Assembly: GCF_012910955.1 (NCBI RefSeq)
Contig: NZ_WTVQ01000006.1
Span: 62,001 to 126,000, forward strand
DNA from: Aromatoleum diolicum
GTDB taxonomy: Bacteria; Pseudomonadota; Gammaproteobacteria; Burkholderiales; Rhodocyclaceae
Reading direction: 5' to 3'
Length of the DNA: 64,000 bases
Each line of letters begins with the position of its first letter. Within the stretch, counting starts at the first letter, position 1. This document shows, in pieces, positions 49,220 through 58,517 of this stretch. The position numbers and the translations under genes are program-made. The notes beneath the pieces are model-generated. The model ran no database searches, was not told where the DNA came from, and saw only the letters and a list, made by a program, of their open reading frames with translations.

Positions 49220-51162
49220 ATGGTCACGCGGGACACGCCCAGCTCAGCTGCAGTCGCTGTGATGTTCCACTTGTGCCTCCTGAGCAGCCGGAGCAGCTCC
49301 TCGCCTTTCGGCTCGGCAGGTGTCTCGGTCGGCAACGCTGCCGTGCGGCCCGGCCAAGGGGATTCTTCGAGCTGCACGGCGGGGATACGCGGGAGCACAA
49401 GTTCGCGAGGCAAGTCCTGCACCCGGATCTCACCATCTTCGGAGAGCGCCAACGCATAGCGCAACGCATTGCGCAGCTCGCGGATGTTACCCGGCCAGGA
49501 ATAACGGGTTAGTGCCTCCAGCGCGGCCGAGGAGATGGAAGCGGCTCCCCCCTGCGCTTCGGATTCAGCGCGGAGCAAGCGCTCGATGATGAAGCCGATA
49601 TCTTTGCGCTCGCGCAAGGATGGCAAGTACAGCGTGGCCCCGCCAAGCCGATAGTACAGATCCTCGCGGAATTTGCCGTCCGCAATCATCGTGCGCAGAT
49701 CCCGGTGCGAGGCGGCAATCACGGTGAGCTCCACGCGCACCGGCTTCTCCGCGCCGATCGGCATCACTTCGCTCTCCGACAGCACCCGCAGCAGCCGCGT
49801 CTGCAAGTGCAGCGGCATGTCGCCGATCTCATCGAGGAACAGCGTGCCACCATCCGATTGTTGGATCAGCCCCTTCATGCCTTTGCTGCGCCCGCCCGTA
49901 AAGGATCCCGGGGCATAGCCGAAGAGTTCGCTTTCGATCAGCGACTCGGGGATCGCCGCGCAGTTGAGCGCTACGAAGGGCTTGCGTGCCCGCGTGCTGG
50001 ACTTGTGCAGTGCCCGGGCAAATATCTCCTTCCCCGAGCCGGTCTCGCCCTGGATCAGAATATTGACCTTGCGATTGACCAGACGCTTGGCTTGCTCGAG
50101 CGTGCGCTGCATTACCGGATCATCACCAGCCAGCGAATCGAGCGCCGCGTGATCTTCGGCCCCGAGTTGGCTGGGAAGCCACTTCTCCTGGAAGATCACC
50201 CGCAGATCCTTCTGCCGTCGTGGCAGCCTCACCGACAGGTAGTACAGATTCTGCCCATCCGCGGTCATCACCGAGTTATCGGAGCCCACCCCGCGCGCCG
50301 CGCGCCAGATGTCGTCCATGGTGCATTCGAACACCTCGGGCACTGCGCGACCGATGATCCAGTCGCTTGGCTGCCCCGCGCTCGCCAACTCGCGACGAAC
50401 CGTGGTGTTTGCCCCCACGATCACCCCCTCGTCGTTGAAGGCAAGCATCATCTCGCCACTCACCTCGGCAAACGCCCAAGTGCGGCACAGTCGCAGGATC
50501 CATTGGTCCCCGAAGCGAAGAATGAAGTTCGCGTCCTCGATCGCCCTCGCGTGCAGGGCCGTCAGCTGCAGCGCCAGGTACTGGCTGTCCTTGCTGCGCG
50601 GCGAGTTCATGGCGGTGATGTTCAGCACCGCGAGCAAATCCCCGCGGGGATCGAAAATGGGGGCTGCCGTGCACGACAAACCGATGTGCTTGACGTTGAA
50701 GTGATCCTCCTGATGGCAGATTAGGGGGGTTCGCTCCGCAATGACCGCACCGATGCCGTTGGTGCCCGCGTGATTCTCCTTCCAGTCGGCACCCACATAT
50801 ACGCCGGCCGCCTTGAGCTCCGCATCCCCGCCCGCATTGGCGATGTAGTCCACCGTGACCCCTTCGCCATCAGACAACAGCAGCACATAACCGAGCGACG
50901 CCACCTGCTTGTACAGCTGCTCCATCCCCGAGCGCGCCACGCGCAGAAATTCGTCGATGCGCTCCTTGTGCTCTCTCAGTTGCGAGGACGTGATGATTTG
51001 CGCAGGCTCCGGACGTGCAGGATCCAAACCATAGCTCGACGCACAACGCATCCACGAGCGCCGTATGGCTTCGTCCGGCTCCGCCATCCTCGACGGATGA
51101 CCGCGCCCACTGATCACATTGTTGACTCGCTCAATGTGCCGAGACTGGCCTTCTATGACCAC
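49168..51162 (-). CDS. sigma-54-dependent activator, AcoR-like
   Basis: 664 residues starting at GTG 51162 with GAGGAGGAGG 5 bp before it. An N-terminal GAF-type sensor (about 70-220) and a PAS-like segment (about 240-330) precede the AAA+ core with Walker A GETGSGKE, a variant sigma-54 contact loop GSFTGG (usual GAFTGA), Walker B GGTLFLDEIGDM and RFREDLYYRL-type arginine region. The Fis-type helix-turn-helix at the end is NITATAAELGVSRVTIYRQM. AcoR-type activators often control acetoin or alcohol dehydrogenases. The final 103 bp recur at 58518. No -24/-12 promoter was found in the window. Confidence 0.88.
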   Translation of the reverse strand: MVIEGQSRHIERVNNVISGRGHPSRMAEPDEAIRRSWMRCASSYGLDPARPEPAQIITSSQLREHKERIDEFLRVARSGMEQLYKQVASLGYVLLLSDGEGVTVDYIANAGGDAELKAAGVYVGADWKENHAGTNGIGAVIAERTPLICHQEDHFNVKHIGLSCTAAPIFDPRGDLLAVLNITAMNSPRSKDSQYLALQLTALHARAIEDANFILRFGDQWILRLCRTWAFAEVSGEMMLAFNDEGVIVGANTTVRRELASAGQPSDWIIGRAVPEVFECTMDDIWRAARGVGSDNSVMTADGQNLYYLSVRLPRRQKDLRVIFQEKWLPSQLGAEDHAALDSLAGDDPVMQRTLEQAKRLVNRKVNILIQGETGSGKEIFARALHKSSTRARKPFVALNCAAIPESLIESELFGYAPGSFTGGRSKGMKGLIQQSDGGTLFLDEIGDMPLHLQTRLLRVLSESEVMPIGAEKPVRVELTVIAASHRDLRTMIADGKFREDLYYRLGGATLYLPSLRERKDIGFIIERLLRAESEAQGGAASISSAALEALTRYSWPGNIRELRNALRYALALSEDGEIRVQDLPRELVLPRIPAVQLEESPWPGRTAALPTETPAEPKGEELLRLLRRHKWNITATAAELGVSRVTIYRQMKRFGIVPPNETH
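49183..49285. repeat. 103-bp direct repeat, left copy
   Basis: Identical to 58518-58620 at 101 of 103 positions and in the same orientation. It covers the Fis helix-turn-helix codons of the sigma-54 activator and the last codons of the NosR-like gene. Confidence 0.9.
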
Positions 51163-51327
51163 ACAAACCTCCTCCTCGAATACGCCGACGCATCGTTATC
51201 TATTCATGGCTTGGCGCCGGGCGTAATGATTTGAGCTTCTTATTGACCTGCGAGCTCTTGCCGCTAACTATACATCTACCCCCTCAGGCAGGGAGGACTG
51301 CTTTACCAATAGAAGACGAGCAAGATA

Positions 51328-52494
51328 TCACCGTGCGCTATTGGCCGCATCCCGGATCATGTTCCGGGCAATCACCAGTTGCTGGATCTGTGTCGTCCCT
51401 TCGTAGATGCGGAACAGACGCACATCGCGGTAAAAACGCTCCACTGCGTAATCCGATACGTAGCCTGCTCCCCCATGGATTTGAACGGCACGGTCGGCCA
51501 CTCGGCCGCACATCTCCGACGCAAACAACTTGCAGCATGAGGCTTCGGTCGAAATGTCCTGCTTCTCGTCACGACGGCGAGCCGCATCAAGGATCATGGA
51601 ACGAGCCGCGTAGATTTCCGCCCTGCTGTCCGCAAGCATGGCCTGGATCAGCTGAAACTCGGCGATAGGTTTTCCGAACTGCTCCCGCTCCATGGCATAG
51701 CGCAGCGCATCATTTAGCATCCGCTCCGCGGCTCCAACACAGATTGCCGAAATATGCAGGCGACCCTTATCGAGGACTTTCATCGCCGTTCTGAATCCCA
51801 TTCCCTCCTGCCCGCCGATGATATTGCTAGCGGGCACCCTGCAGTCGTCAAAAATCACGTCGCAGGTGTGCGCGCCCTTCTGACCCATCTTCTTGTCTAT
51901 CTTGCCGAGAGTAATCCCCGGGGTTCCCTTCTCAACAATAAATGCCGAAATTCCCCCCGCACCCTTGATTTCGGGGTTGGTGCGAGCCATCACTGTAAAC
52001 ACCCCAGCCTCAGGTGCATTGGTGATAAAGCGTTTCGTGCCATTGAGGACGTAGAAATCGCCGTCGCGGACGGCGGACGTCTTCAGTGAGGCGGCGTCGG
52101 AGCCTGCCCCCGGCTCAGTGAGTGCAAAGGAGGCGATCAGCTCACCAGATGCCAACTTCGGCAAGTAATACTGTTTTTGCTCGTCAGTGCCATCGACAAT
52201 CAGCCCCTGCGAGCCGATACCGTTGTTGGTTCCGATCAGGGAGCGGAATGCGGGCGATGCCTTCGCGATTTCAAAGGCAATAAGAACCTCTTCTTCCATC
52301 GTCAGGCCTAGCCCGTCATACTGCTCCGGAATGCATAAACCAAATAATCCAAGCTGGCGCATTTCCTCAACGATTTCGTCTGGAATCCTATCGGATTCTG
52401 CAACGTTCTCCTCTACTGGAATCAGCCGCTCGCTCACAAAGCGAGAGACAGTATCGAGGAGGAGGTTAAGAGTTTCCTGGTCCCGAATCATCAT
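51328..52494 (-). CDS. acyl-CoA dehydrogenase, candidate adipyl-CoA dehydrogenase
   Basis: 388 residues (a second ATG at 52491 is possible). Motifs are SFALTEPGAGSDAASLKT, LNGTKRFITNA, GRLHISAICVGAAERMLNDALRYAMEREQFGKPI-type region, VQIHGGAGYVSDY and the catalytic glutamate in RIYEGTTQIQQ. It introduces the 2,3-double bond in an acyl-CoA and passes electrons to ETF (genes at 34902-36595). Next to the hydratase, hydroxyacyl dehydrogenase and 3-oxoadipyl-type thiolase, adipyl-CoA is the likely substrate. It lies 12 bp after the IclR regulator in the same unit. Confidence 0.85.
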   Translation of the reverse strand: MMIRDQETLNLLLDTVSRFVSERLIPVEENVAESDRIPDEIVEEMRQLGLFGLCIPEQYDGLGLTMEEEVLIAFEIAKASPAFRSLIGTNNGIGSQGLIVDGTDEQKQYYLPKLASGELIASFALTEPGAGSDAASLKTSAVRDGDFYVLNGTKRFITNAPEAGVFTVMARTNPEIKGAGGISAFIVEKGTPGITLGKIDKKMGQKGAHTCDVIFDDCRVPASNIIGGQEGMGFRTAMKVLDKGRLHISAICVGAAERMLNDALRYAMEREQFGKPIAEFQLIQAMLADSRAEIYAARSMILDAARRRDEKQDISTEASCCKLFASEMCGRVADRAVQIHGGAGYVSDYAVERFYRDVRLFRIYEGTTQIQQLVIARNMIRDAANSAR

Positions 52495-52506
52495 TCTTCC
52501 ATGTTG

Positions 52507-53319
52507 TTATGGCCGCCCCATGAGGTTGCCAATGCGTTTCACAAGACTAACCAATCGCGGTCCGATCTCGTTCTCGAGCTTTTCCCGCGTAAGGATGTAA
52601 GCCGGGCCGCCACAGTTGAATGCCGTAATGCTGTCATCCAGACCTGCAATCGCCACGCCGACACCAACAATTTCCGGATTCCACTCGCCGAGCGACAGAC
52701 AGAATCCACGGTCCTCGTAATCCCTCAAACCCTGTTCGATACCTGCCTTGATGCGGGGCCACTGCGCTTCGTCGCGAATACGAATCTGGTCAAGCAGGAA
52801 ATTGCGATCGGGTTCAGGTATGGCTGCGAGATAAGCACGCCCGATCGACGTCGTCGCAAGCGGCAAGCGGGCCCCTACTCCGTGCTGCAATGCAATTGGC
52901 GCGCTACTGCGTACGGTTTCCACATAAACCATACTCAATCGATCACGGACTCCGATCGATACGGACGCCCTGGAAAACTCTGCCAACTCCTGCATGAATG
53001 GCCGGGCCACCCGGCGCACGTCCAAGTTCGACAGCATGGCGTAACCGAGAGAAAGCACTCCGGAACCCAAGCAATATCGCCCATGCTCCTCCGAGAAATC
53101 GAGGTACCCCAACTTGGTGAGCGTTCCCGCCAATCGGGAGACCGTCGGTTTGGGAATCCCCGTCCGCCGAGCCAACTCCGTTACACCTAGGTAACGCTCA
53201 CCAGGCCCGAAACACCGCAGCAATTCGAGACCTCGCGCCAACGCAGTAACGAACTGGCGGTCCTTCTCAAGCGGTTCTTCGTCAAAACGCTCAATGTCGT
53301 TGCTGTACAGAACGCTCAC
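52507..53319 (-). CDS. IclR-family regulator (PcaR/PobR-like)
   Basis: 270 residues from GTG 53319, because AAGGAAGGTAAC precedes it; ATG 53385 upstream gives 22 extra residues without a ribosome site. N-terminal winged helix: FVTALARGLELLRCFG, VTELARRTGIPKPTVSRLAGTL, LGYL. The effector domain has SIGVRDRLSMVYVE, LPLATTSIGRAYLA and GEWNPEIVGVGVAI. The family regulates protocatechuate and 3-oxoadipate genes, fitting a beta-oxidation module that ends in 3-oxoadipyl-CoA. Divergent from the hydratase-dehydrogenase-thiolase genes, with a three-part operator between them. Confidence 0.88.
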   Translation of the reverse strand: MSVLYSNDIERFDEEPLEKDRQFVTALARGLELLRCFGPGERYLGVTELARRTGIPKPTVSRLAGTLTKLGYLDFSEEHGRYCLGSGVLSLGYAMLSNLDVRRVARPFMQELAEFSRASVSIGVRDRLSMVYVETVRSSAPIALQHGVGARLPLATTSIGRAYLAAIPEPDRNFLLDQIRIRDEAQWPRIKAGIEQGLRDYEDRGFCLSLGEWNPEIVGVGVAIAGLDDSITAFNCGGPAYILTREKLENEIGPRLVSLVKRIGNLMGRP

Positions 53320-53410
53320 GTTACCTTCCTTGAAATCGTCCGTTGCTCGAACTGCGACTCTATCGAGCCACTTGAATCCTAGCATGCGTCTTTAATCGAC
53401 GCAATTTTTT

Positions 53411-53435
53411 GAACCATCGGTTCGCATAGCGAACC
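53411..53435. promoter_or_regulatory. probable IclR operator with three half-sites
   Basis: GAACC-ATC-GGTTC (53411-53423) overlaps GGTTCGC-ATA-GCGAACC (53419-53435), giving three related half-sites: inverted, then inverted again. PcaU/PobR-type IclR regulators are known to bind three 10-bp repeats. A weaker GAAC-CATT-GTTC lies at 53584-53595 by the hydratase start. Confidence 0.65.
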
Positions 53436-53599
53436 AAAACAAAATCCATGTCCGCGCCATCAAAACTAGCAAGCGCCGCATGGATAGTGCCTTATGGCAA
53501 AACTAAGAGCGTTTTCGCGATTTCTACATCGCTTTACAGATCTCAACATCCTGTGATTCACTCATTGCGCACTCAATTTATGTGAACCATTGTTCCGCT

Positions 53600-54382
53600 A
53601 TGCAAACCACCACTGATCCTGTAGTCGTCACGAGACCCACCGAAAGAATCGCCATCGTTCAGCTGAACCGTCCGGACGCCCGGAATGCACTGAACCAAGA
53701 GTCCCGCATGCTCCTGGCCAGGCACTTTGAAGCGCTTGGCCGGGACCTGGACATACGATGCGTGATTATCACCGGCGGAAATAAGGTGTTTGCGGCGGGA
53801 GCCGATCTCAAAGAGATTGCCGACGCGTCGGCCATCGAGATGCATCAGCGCCAAGTGCATCGCCTCTGGAAAGCCATTTCGGACTGTCCGAAGCCCGTCA
53901 TCGCAGCCGTCAACGGCTACGCCCTGGGGGGTGGATGCGAACTGGCCATGCATGCCGACATCATCGTCGCCGGTCGAAGCGCTCAGTTCGGTCAGCCGGA
54001 GATCCGGGTCGGCATCATGCCTGGGGCGGGCGGCACCCAGCGCCTTACCCGTGCGATCGGGAAATTCAGGGCGATGAAGCTTCTGCTCACTGGTCAACCC
54101 ATCTCCGGCGACGAAGCCTATGCGATGGGGCTGGCAAGTGAGGTTGTGGAAGACGCAAAGGTCCAGGACAGGGCCATGGAGCTCGCCCAAATGATTGCCG
54201 ATATGCCGCCACTGGCCGCTACTCAGATCAAGGAGACCGTCCTTGCAGGCCAGGACGCTTCGCTTGAAACGGGATTGATGCTGGAACGGAAGGCCTTTCA
54301 TCTGCTATTCGCGAGCCGCGATCAGAAGGAAGGCATGGCTGCCTTTTTCGATAAACGTACCCCTACCTATCTTGGACAGTGA
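53600..54382 (+). CDS. enoyl-CoA hydratase (PaaF-like), candidate 2,3-dehydroadipyl-CoA hydratase
   Basis: 260 residues from ATG 53600; a GTG at 53582 would add six. Crotonase fold with oxyanion segments FAAGADLKEIAD and GYALGGGCELAMHADI, and both catalytic glutamates, in GGGCELAM and FGQPEIRVGIMPGAGGTQRL. Hydrates an enoyl-CoA to the 3-hydroxyacyl-CoA. Four-base overlap with the next gene. Closest in pattern to phenylacetate/adipate hydratases. Confidence 0.87.
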   Translation: MQTTTDPVVVTRPTERIAIVQLNRPDARNALNQESRMLLARHFEALGRDLDIRCVIITGGNKVFAAGADLKEIADASAIEMHQRQVHRLWKAISDCPKPVIAAVNGYALGGGCELAMHADIIVAGRSAQFGQPEIRVGIMPGAGGTQRLTRAIGKFRAMKLLLTGQPISGDEAYAMGLASEVVEDAKVQDRAMELAQMIADMPPLAATQIKETVLAGQDASLETGLMLERKAFHLLFASRDQKEGMAAFFDKRTPTYLGQ

Positions 54383-55905
54383 CCATGTCTACGGAACAGC
54401 ACACGACTGAAGTAATCGGTATCGTCGGTACCGGCCTGATGGGTCGTGGTATCGCACAAATCGCTGCACAGGGTGGCATTGAGGTCATCCTCTATGACAT
54501 TCGGCCCGGTGGCGCCGAGGAAGCTCGGGCGGCAGTTGTCTCGACATTCGAAATGCTTGCCTCCAAAGGCAAGCTCACGTCGGAACGAGCCGAGGCCGCC
54601 GCCGCGCGTCTGAGCGTTGCCGTAGAGTTGACCGAGCTTAAATCGTGCTCGATCGTCGTCGAGGCCGTTGTTGAAAAACTCGAGGTCAAGGGTGAGCTGT
54701 TCCGCCAGCTGGAAGCTGTAGTTTCCGAACAGTGCATCCTCGCCACCAACACCTCGTCACTGTCGGTCACGGCAATCGCTGCGAAGTGTGCGCGACCGGC
54801 GCGTGTCGCTGGATTTCACTTCTTCAGTCCCGTACCGCTGATGAAGGTAGTAGAGGTGATCGCTGGACCACTGACCCAACAGGTGGTCGTGGACCGCTTG
54901 ATCGGCATCGCCAATCGCATGGGTCACACGCCTGTCCGCGCCAGTGACACGCCTGGGTTCATCGTCAACCACGCAGGCCGAGGATACGTAACCGAGGCCT
55001 TGCGTCTGCTCGGCGAAAGTATCGCTCCACACGCCGAAATCGACCGCATCCTTCGCTTGGGAGCCGGCTTTCGCATGGGTCCCTTCGAGCTTCTCGATCT
55101 CACGGGATTAGATGTTTCCCAGCCGGCGATGGAGGCGATATATGAGCAGTTCTACCAGGAACCGCGTTTTCGCCCGTCTCCAATTGCTCGACAACGCCTC
55201 GCAGCAGGCTTGCTGGGACGCAAGACGCAACGCGGCTTCTACCGATACGAAAACGGCCAAAAAGAGGAAACCTCCACGCCAGCAGTCCCTCCTCGCGAGG
55301 ATTTTCCAGTCTGGCTCGATGCGGGACAGTCAAGGGAGAATCCGGCGGTTGCGGAGTTGCTGAAAAAACTCGGGGCATCGCTCGACAACGGAGAACGCCC
55401 AGGCGACACGTCTCTTTGCCTCGTCCTGCCCATCGGTCGCGACGTGACTACGTGTGCCGCCGCGGCAGATCTGGATCCGACAAGAACCGTCGGACTGGAC
55501 CCGCTGTTCCTGACCGGCTGCCGCACCCTCATGACCAATCCACTCACTTCGAACAAATACCGAGATGCGGCACACGCACTTCTGGCTTCCGACAGTGTTC
55601 CGGTCGCAGTAATTCATGACAGCGCAGGTTTCGTGTCGCAAAGGGTAATCGCGACCATCGTCAATATTGGCTGCGACATCGCGCAGCAGGGTATCGCCAC
55701 GCCTGAAGACATCGACCGCTCAGTAACCCTCGGTCTTGGATACCCCTTTGGTCCACTTGCAATGGGGGACCGTCTCGGCGCGCAGCTCGTTCTGCGGATC
55801 CTCGACGAAATGCACGACTTCTATGGGGATCCCCGCTATCGCCCGAGTCCATGGCTAAAGCGCAGGGCGCTCCTTGACGTATCGCTACTGACCCCGGACA
55901 ACTGA
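54379..55905 (+). CDS. paaH: 3-hydroxyacyl-CoA dehydrogenase (PaaH-like), candidate 3-hydroxyadipyl-CoA dehydrogenase
   Basis: 508 residues; GTG 54379 overlaps the hydratase stop (GTGA), ATG 54385 is the alternative. NAD fold GIVGTGLMGRGIAQIAA, then VEAVVEKLEVKGELF, the catalytic His in GFHFFSPVPLMKVVEVI and its partner Glu, NHAGRGYVTEALRL. A second 3-hydroxyacyl domain follows at the C-terminus (DSAGFVSQRVIATIVNIG), as in the roughly 500-residue PaaH type. Makes 3-oxoadipyl-CoA in the proposed pathway. Confidence 0.9.
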   Translation: MTMSTEQHTTEVIGIVGTGLMGRGIAQIAAQGGIEVILYDIRPGGAEEARAAVVSTFEMLASKGKLTSERAEAAAARLSVAVELTELKSCSIVVEAVVEKLEVKGELFRQLEAVVSEQCILATNTSSLSVTAIAAKCARPARVAGFHFFSPVPLMKVVEVIAGPLTQQVVVDRLIGIANRMGHTPVRASDTPGFIVNHAGRGYVTEALRLLGESIAPHAEIDRILRLGAGFRMGPFELLDLTGLDVSQPAMEAIYEQFYQEPRFRPSPIARQRLAAGLLGRKTQRGFYRYENGQKEETSTPAVPPREDFPVWLDAGQSRENPAVAELLKKLGASLDNGERPGDTSLCLVLPIGRDVTTCAAAADLDPTRTVGLDPLFLTGCRTLMTNPLTSNKYRDAAHALLASDSVPVAVIHDSAGFVSQRVIATIVNIGCDIAQQGIATPEDIDRSVTLGLGYPFGPLAMGDRLGAQLVLRILDEMHDFYGDPRYRPSPWLKRRALLDVSLLTPDN

Positions 55906-55923
55906 AATTACCAAGGAACTTCC

Positions 55924-57126
55924 ATGCTCGACGCTTACCTTTACACCGGCCTGCGTACTCCGTTCGGCCGCCAAGCCGGAGCCCTTGCCCCGGTTCGGTC
56001 GGACGACCTGCTTGCGGGCGTCATTCGAAAGCTATTGGCCGATTCACCCTTTACAGCCGATCAGATCGAGGACGTTGTGGTCGGTTGCGCCTGCCAGGCG
56101 GGTGAGGACAGCCGTAATATCGCGCGTCACGCAGCATTGCTGGCCGGACTACCAGCCAACATCCCGGGCATTACGGTAAATCGCCTCTGCTCCAGCGGCC
56201 TGGCCGCCGTCCTTGACGCCGCACGCGCCGTAACCTGCGGAGAAGGCGATCTGTACATCGCCGGTGGCGCTGAGAGCATGAGCCGCGCACCCTTTGTCGT
56301 TGCAAAGAGCGAAAGCGCCTACGGACGCGATTTCAAGGTCTTTGATTCGGCCATCGGCGCACGATTCCCAAACCCGGAGATCACACGAATTTATGGCGGC
56401 GACACCATGCCAGAAACGGCCGACAATGTCGCGCGTGACCTCGGCCTCACCCGGGAGGAATGCGATCGCTTTGCTGCGGCGTCCCAAGCCCGCTTTGCTG
56501 CAGCGCAGGCAAGCGGCTTCCTGTCCGGCGAGATCACACCGGTCGAAGTTGTAACCGGCCGCAAGACGCCCCCGCGAGTGGTGCAGGTTGATGAACATCC
56601 GCGTCCGGAAACGACCGCCGAGTCGCTGGGTCGCCTGAAGGCACTTCATCACGAGGGGGCAACCACCGCCGGAAATTCTTCGGGAATCAATGACGGCGCC
56701 GTCGCGATGTTCATCGGCAACAAGGCAGTCGGGGAAAAGGCGGGAATCAAGCCCTCCGCCCGCATTCTGGCCGGTGCAGCCGTCGGCGTTGAGCCGCGCG
56801 TCATGGGCATCGGCCCGGCCTATGCCATTCCGAAAGCCCTCGAACGCGCCGGACTCAGCCTCGCCGACATGGACGTGATCGAGATCAACGAGGCATTCGC
56901 GGCCCAAGTGTTGGGGTGCCTCAAACTCATGAACGTCTCCTTTGACGACCCTCGGGTCAATCCGAATGGAGGAGCGATCGCGGTGGGTCATCCACTAGGC
57001 GCATCGGGCGCCCGCCTTTTGCTCACCGCCGCTCGCGAACTGGAGCGTCGCCAGGGCCGCTATGCGGTCGTAAGTCTTTGCATCGGCGTCGGGCAAGGCT
57101 TGGCCGCGGTCATTGAGCGCTTGTGA
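55924..57126 (+). CDS. 3-oxoadipyl-CoA thiolase
   Basis: 400 residues, AAGGAAC before ATG. Recognised as the PcaF/PaaJ kind by YTGLRTPFGRQAGALAPVRSDDL near the N-terminus. Catalytic Cys in TVNRLCSSGLAAV, His in GGAIAVGHPLGASGARL and Cys in SLCIGVGQG; ESMSRAPFV is also present. It splits 3-oxoadipyl-CoA to succinyl-CoA and acetyl-CoA. The succinyl-CoA could feed back to the CoA-transferase at 36628 to activate more adipate. Confidence 0.93.
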   Translation: MLDAYLYTGLRTPFGRQAGALAPVRSDDLLAGVIRKLLADSPFTADQIEDVVVGCACQAGEDSRNIARHAALLAGLPANIPGITVNRLCSSGLAAVLDAARAVTCGEGDLYIAGGAESMSRAPFVVAKSESAYGRDFKVFDSAIGARFPNPEITRIYGGDTMPETADNVARDLGLTREECDRFAAASQARFAAAQASGFLSGEITPVEVVTGRKTPPRVVQVDEHPRPETTAESLGRLKALHHEGATTAGNSSGINDGAVAMFIGNKAVGEKAGIKPSARILAGAAVGVEPRVMGIGPAYAIPKALERAGLSLADMDVIEINEAFAAQVLGCLKLMNVSFDDPRVNPNGGAIAVGHPLGASGARLLLTAARELERRQGRYAVVSLCIGVGQGLAAVIERL

Positions 57127-57355
57127 CATATCGTTGAGATCGCCCATCGCTAAGGATGTCCATCTCTTTGAGCGTTTCATTTCAGCAGTGGTTGCCGCGG
57201 GATTGGGATCTTCTACGCCCAGTGCCGCGCCTGAGCGTCGGCGACCAAGATTCAATAGCTCGTGCCAACTGCCGTCTGCGTCCTTTTCCGTGCGACGGCC
57301 AGTTGCTGCCACGATTGTCAGTGTGACCCGCCCTATTTGAAAACGGAGAATCCCT

Positions 57356-58453
57356 TTGACATCTCTTTTTGACTCTATAAAAGTCGGCGATATCGAGCTA
57401 TCCAACCGCATCGTCATGGCGCCGCTGACGCGCAACCGGGCGATCAATGATCACTGCGCCGGGCCCCTCATGGTCGAGTACTACCGGCAGCGAGCCACCG
57501 CTGGCCTGATCATTAGCGAAGCCACCCAGATCAGTGCAATGTCCCAGGGGTACATCGATACTCCGGGAATCCACACTCCTGGACAGGTGGAAGCCTGGCG
57601 TAAGGTGACAGATGCGGTCCACGCCGAAGGAGGCAAGATCGTCGCCCAGCTCTGGCACGTGGGACGCATCGCCCACTCGTCCCTCCTGCCCGGCGGCGCT
57701 CAACCTGTCTCGTCGACCTGCCGCCGCTCGAATGCCCAGACATTCACTCGCGACGGATTTGTGGAGACGTCGACGCCCCGCGCCCTTCGAGACGACGAAC
57801 TGCCCGGACTTGTCTCGGAGTATCGTCATGCCGCACGCTGTGCGATGGAGGCAGGTTTCGACGGGGTGGAAGTTCACGCTGCCAACACGTACCTGCTAGA
57901 CCAATTCTTGCGCGACAGCATCAACGACCGCACAGGTCCCTATGGCGGTTCGATTCCCAACCGGGTCCGTCTGCTAGTAGAAGTGATGAACGCCGTCACC
58001 GAGGAAATTGGTGGGGGGCGGACGGGTGTACGCCTCAGTCCGATGACCACTTTCGGCAATACGGCCCCCCTCGACAGCGACCCACAAGCCCTTTACGAGT
58101 ATGTGGTCGCACAAATGGACACTCTGGGTCTCGCCTTTATTCATATCGTCGAGGGAGAAACCGCAGGGGCTCGCCATCCGGCTGACACCAAGCGGTTCGA
58201 CTACGATACCCTGCACCGCCGCTTTCGCGGCGCCTGGATGGTCAATAACGGCTACACACGAGCCGAAGCCTTGGAAGCCATCGGCGCTGGCCACGCAGAC
58301 CTGATAGCCTTCGGCCGCCCGTTCATCGGCAATCCGGACCTCGTCCGCCGTTTGCGCGAGGATGCGCCCGTGAACGAAGTTCGTTTCGACAAACTCTATG
58401 GCGGCGGCGCGGACGGATACATTGATTATCCGATGCTTAACGGGCATCCATGA
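57356..58453 (+). CDS. nemA: ene-reductase of the NemA/old-yellow-enzyme family
   Basis: 365 residues starting at TTG 57356 with CGGAGA 6 bp upstream. Single OYE domain: LFDSIKVGDIELSNRIVMAPLTRNRA, VAQLWHVGRIAH, the HxxN pair in GVEVHAANTYLLDQFL, DRTGPYGGSIPNR, and VNNGYTRAEALEAI. FMN enzyme reducing activated C=C bonds with NAD(P)H. In an alicyclic degrader it could saturate cyclohex-2-enone-like compounds. Separated by 229 bp from the thiolase, so possibly its own unit. Unrelated in build to the FadH-like enzyme at 5486. Confidence 0.9.
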   Translation: MTSLFDSIKVGDIELSNRIVMAPLTRNRAINDHCAGPLMVEYYRQRATAGLIISEATQISAMSQGYIDTPGIHTPGQVEAWRKVTDAVHAEGGKIVAQLWHVGRIAHSSLLPGGAQPVSSTCRRSNAQTFTRDGFVETSTPRALRDDELPGLVSEYRHAARCAMEAGFDGVEVHAANTYLLDQFLRDSINDRTGPYGGSIPNRVRLLVEVMNAVTEEIGGGRTGVRLSPMTTFGNTAPLDSDPQALYEYVVAQMDTLGLAFIHIVEGETAGARHPADTKRFDYDTLHRRFRGAWMVNNGYTRAEALEAIGAGHADLIAFGRPFIGNPDLVRRLREDAPVNEVRFDKLYGGGADGYIDYPMLNGHP

Positions 58454-58477
58454 CGAGGGCCCGTTAAGCAGCCCTCG
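58454..58477 (+). terminator. hairpin just after nemA
   Basis: CGAGGGC and GCCCTCG form a 7-bp stem with a 10-base loop directly after the nemA stop. No T-run follows, so it is only a weak terminator candidate. Confidence 0.45.
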
Positions 58478-58517
58478 AAATCGTGGATCGCATACGGCCT
58501 CGCACTCAGTTTTCGGT

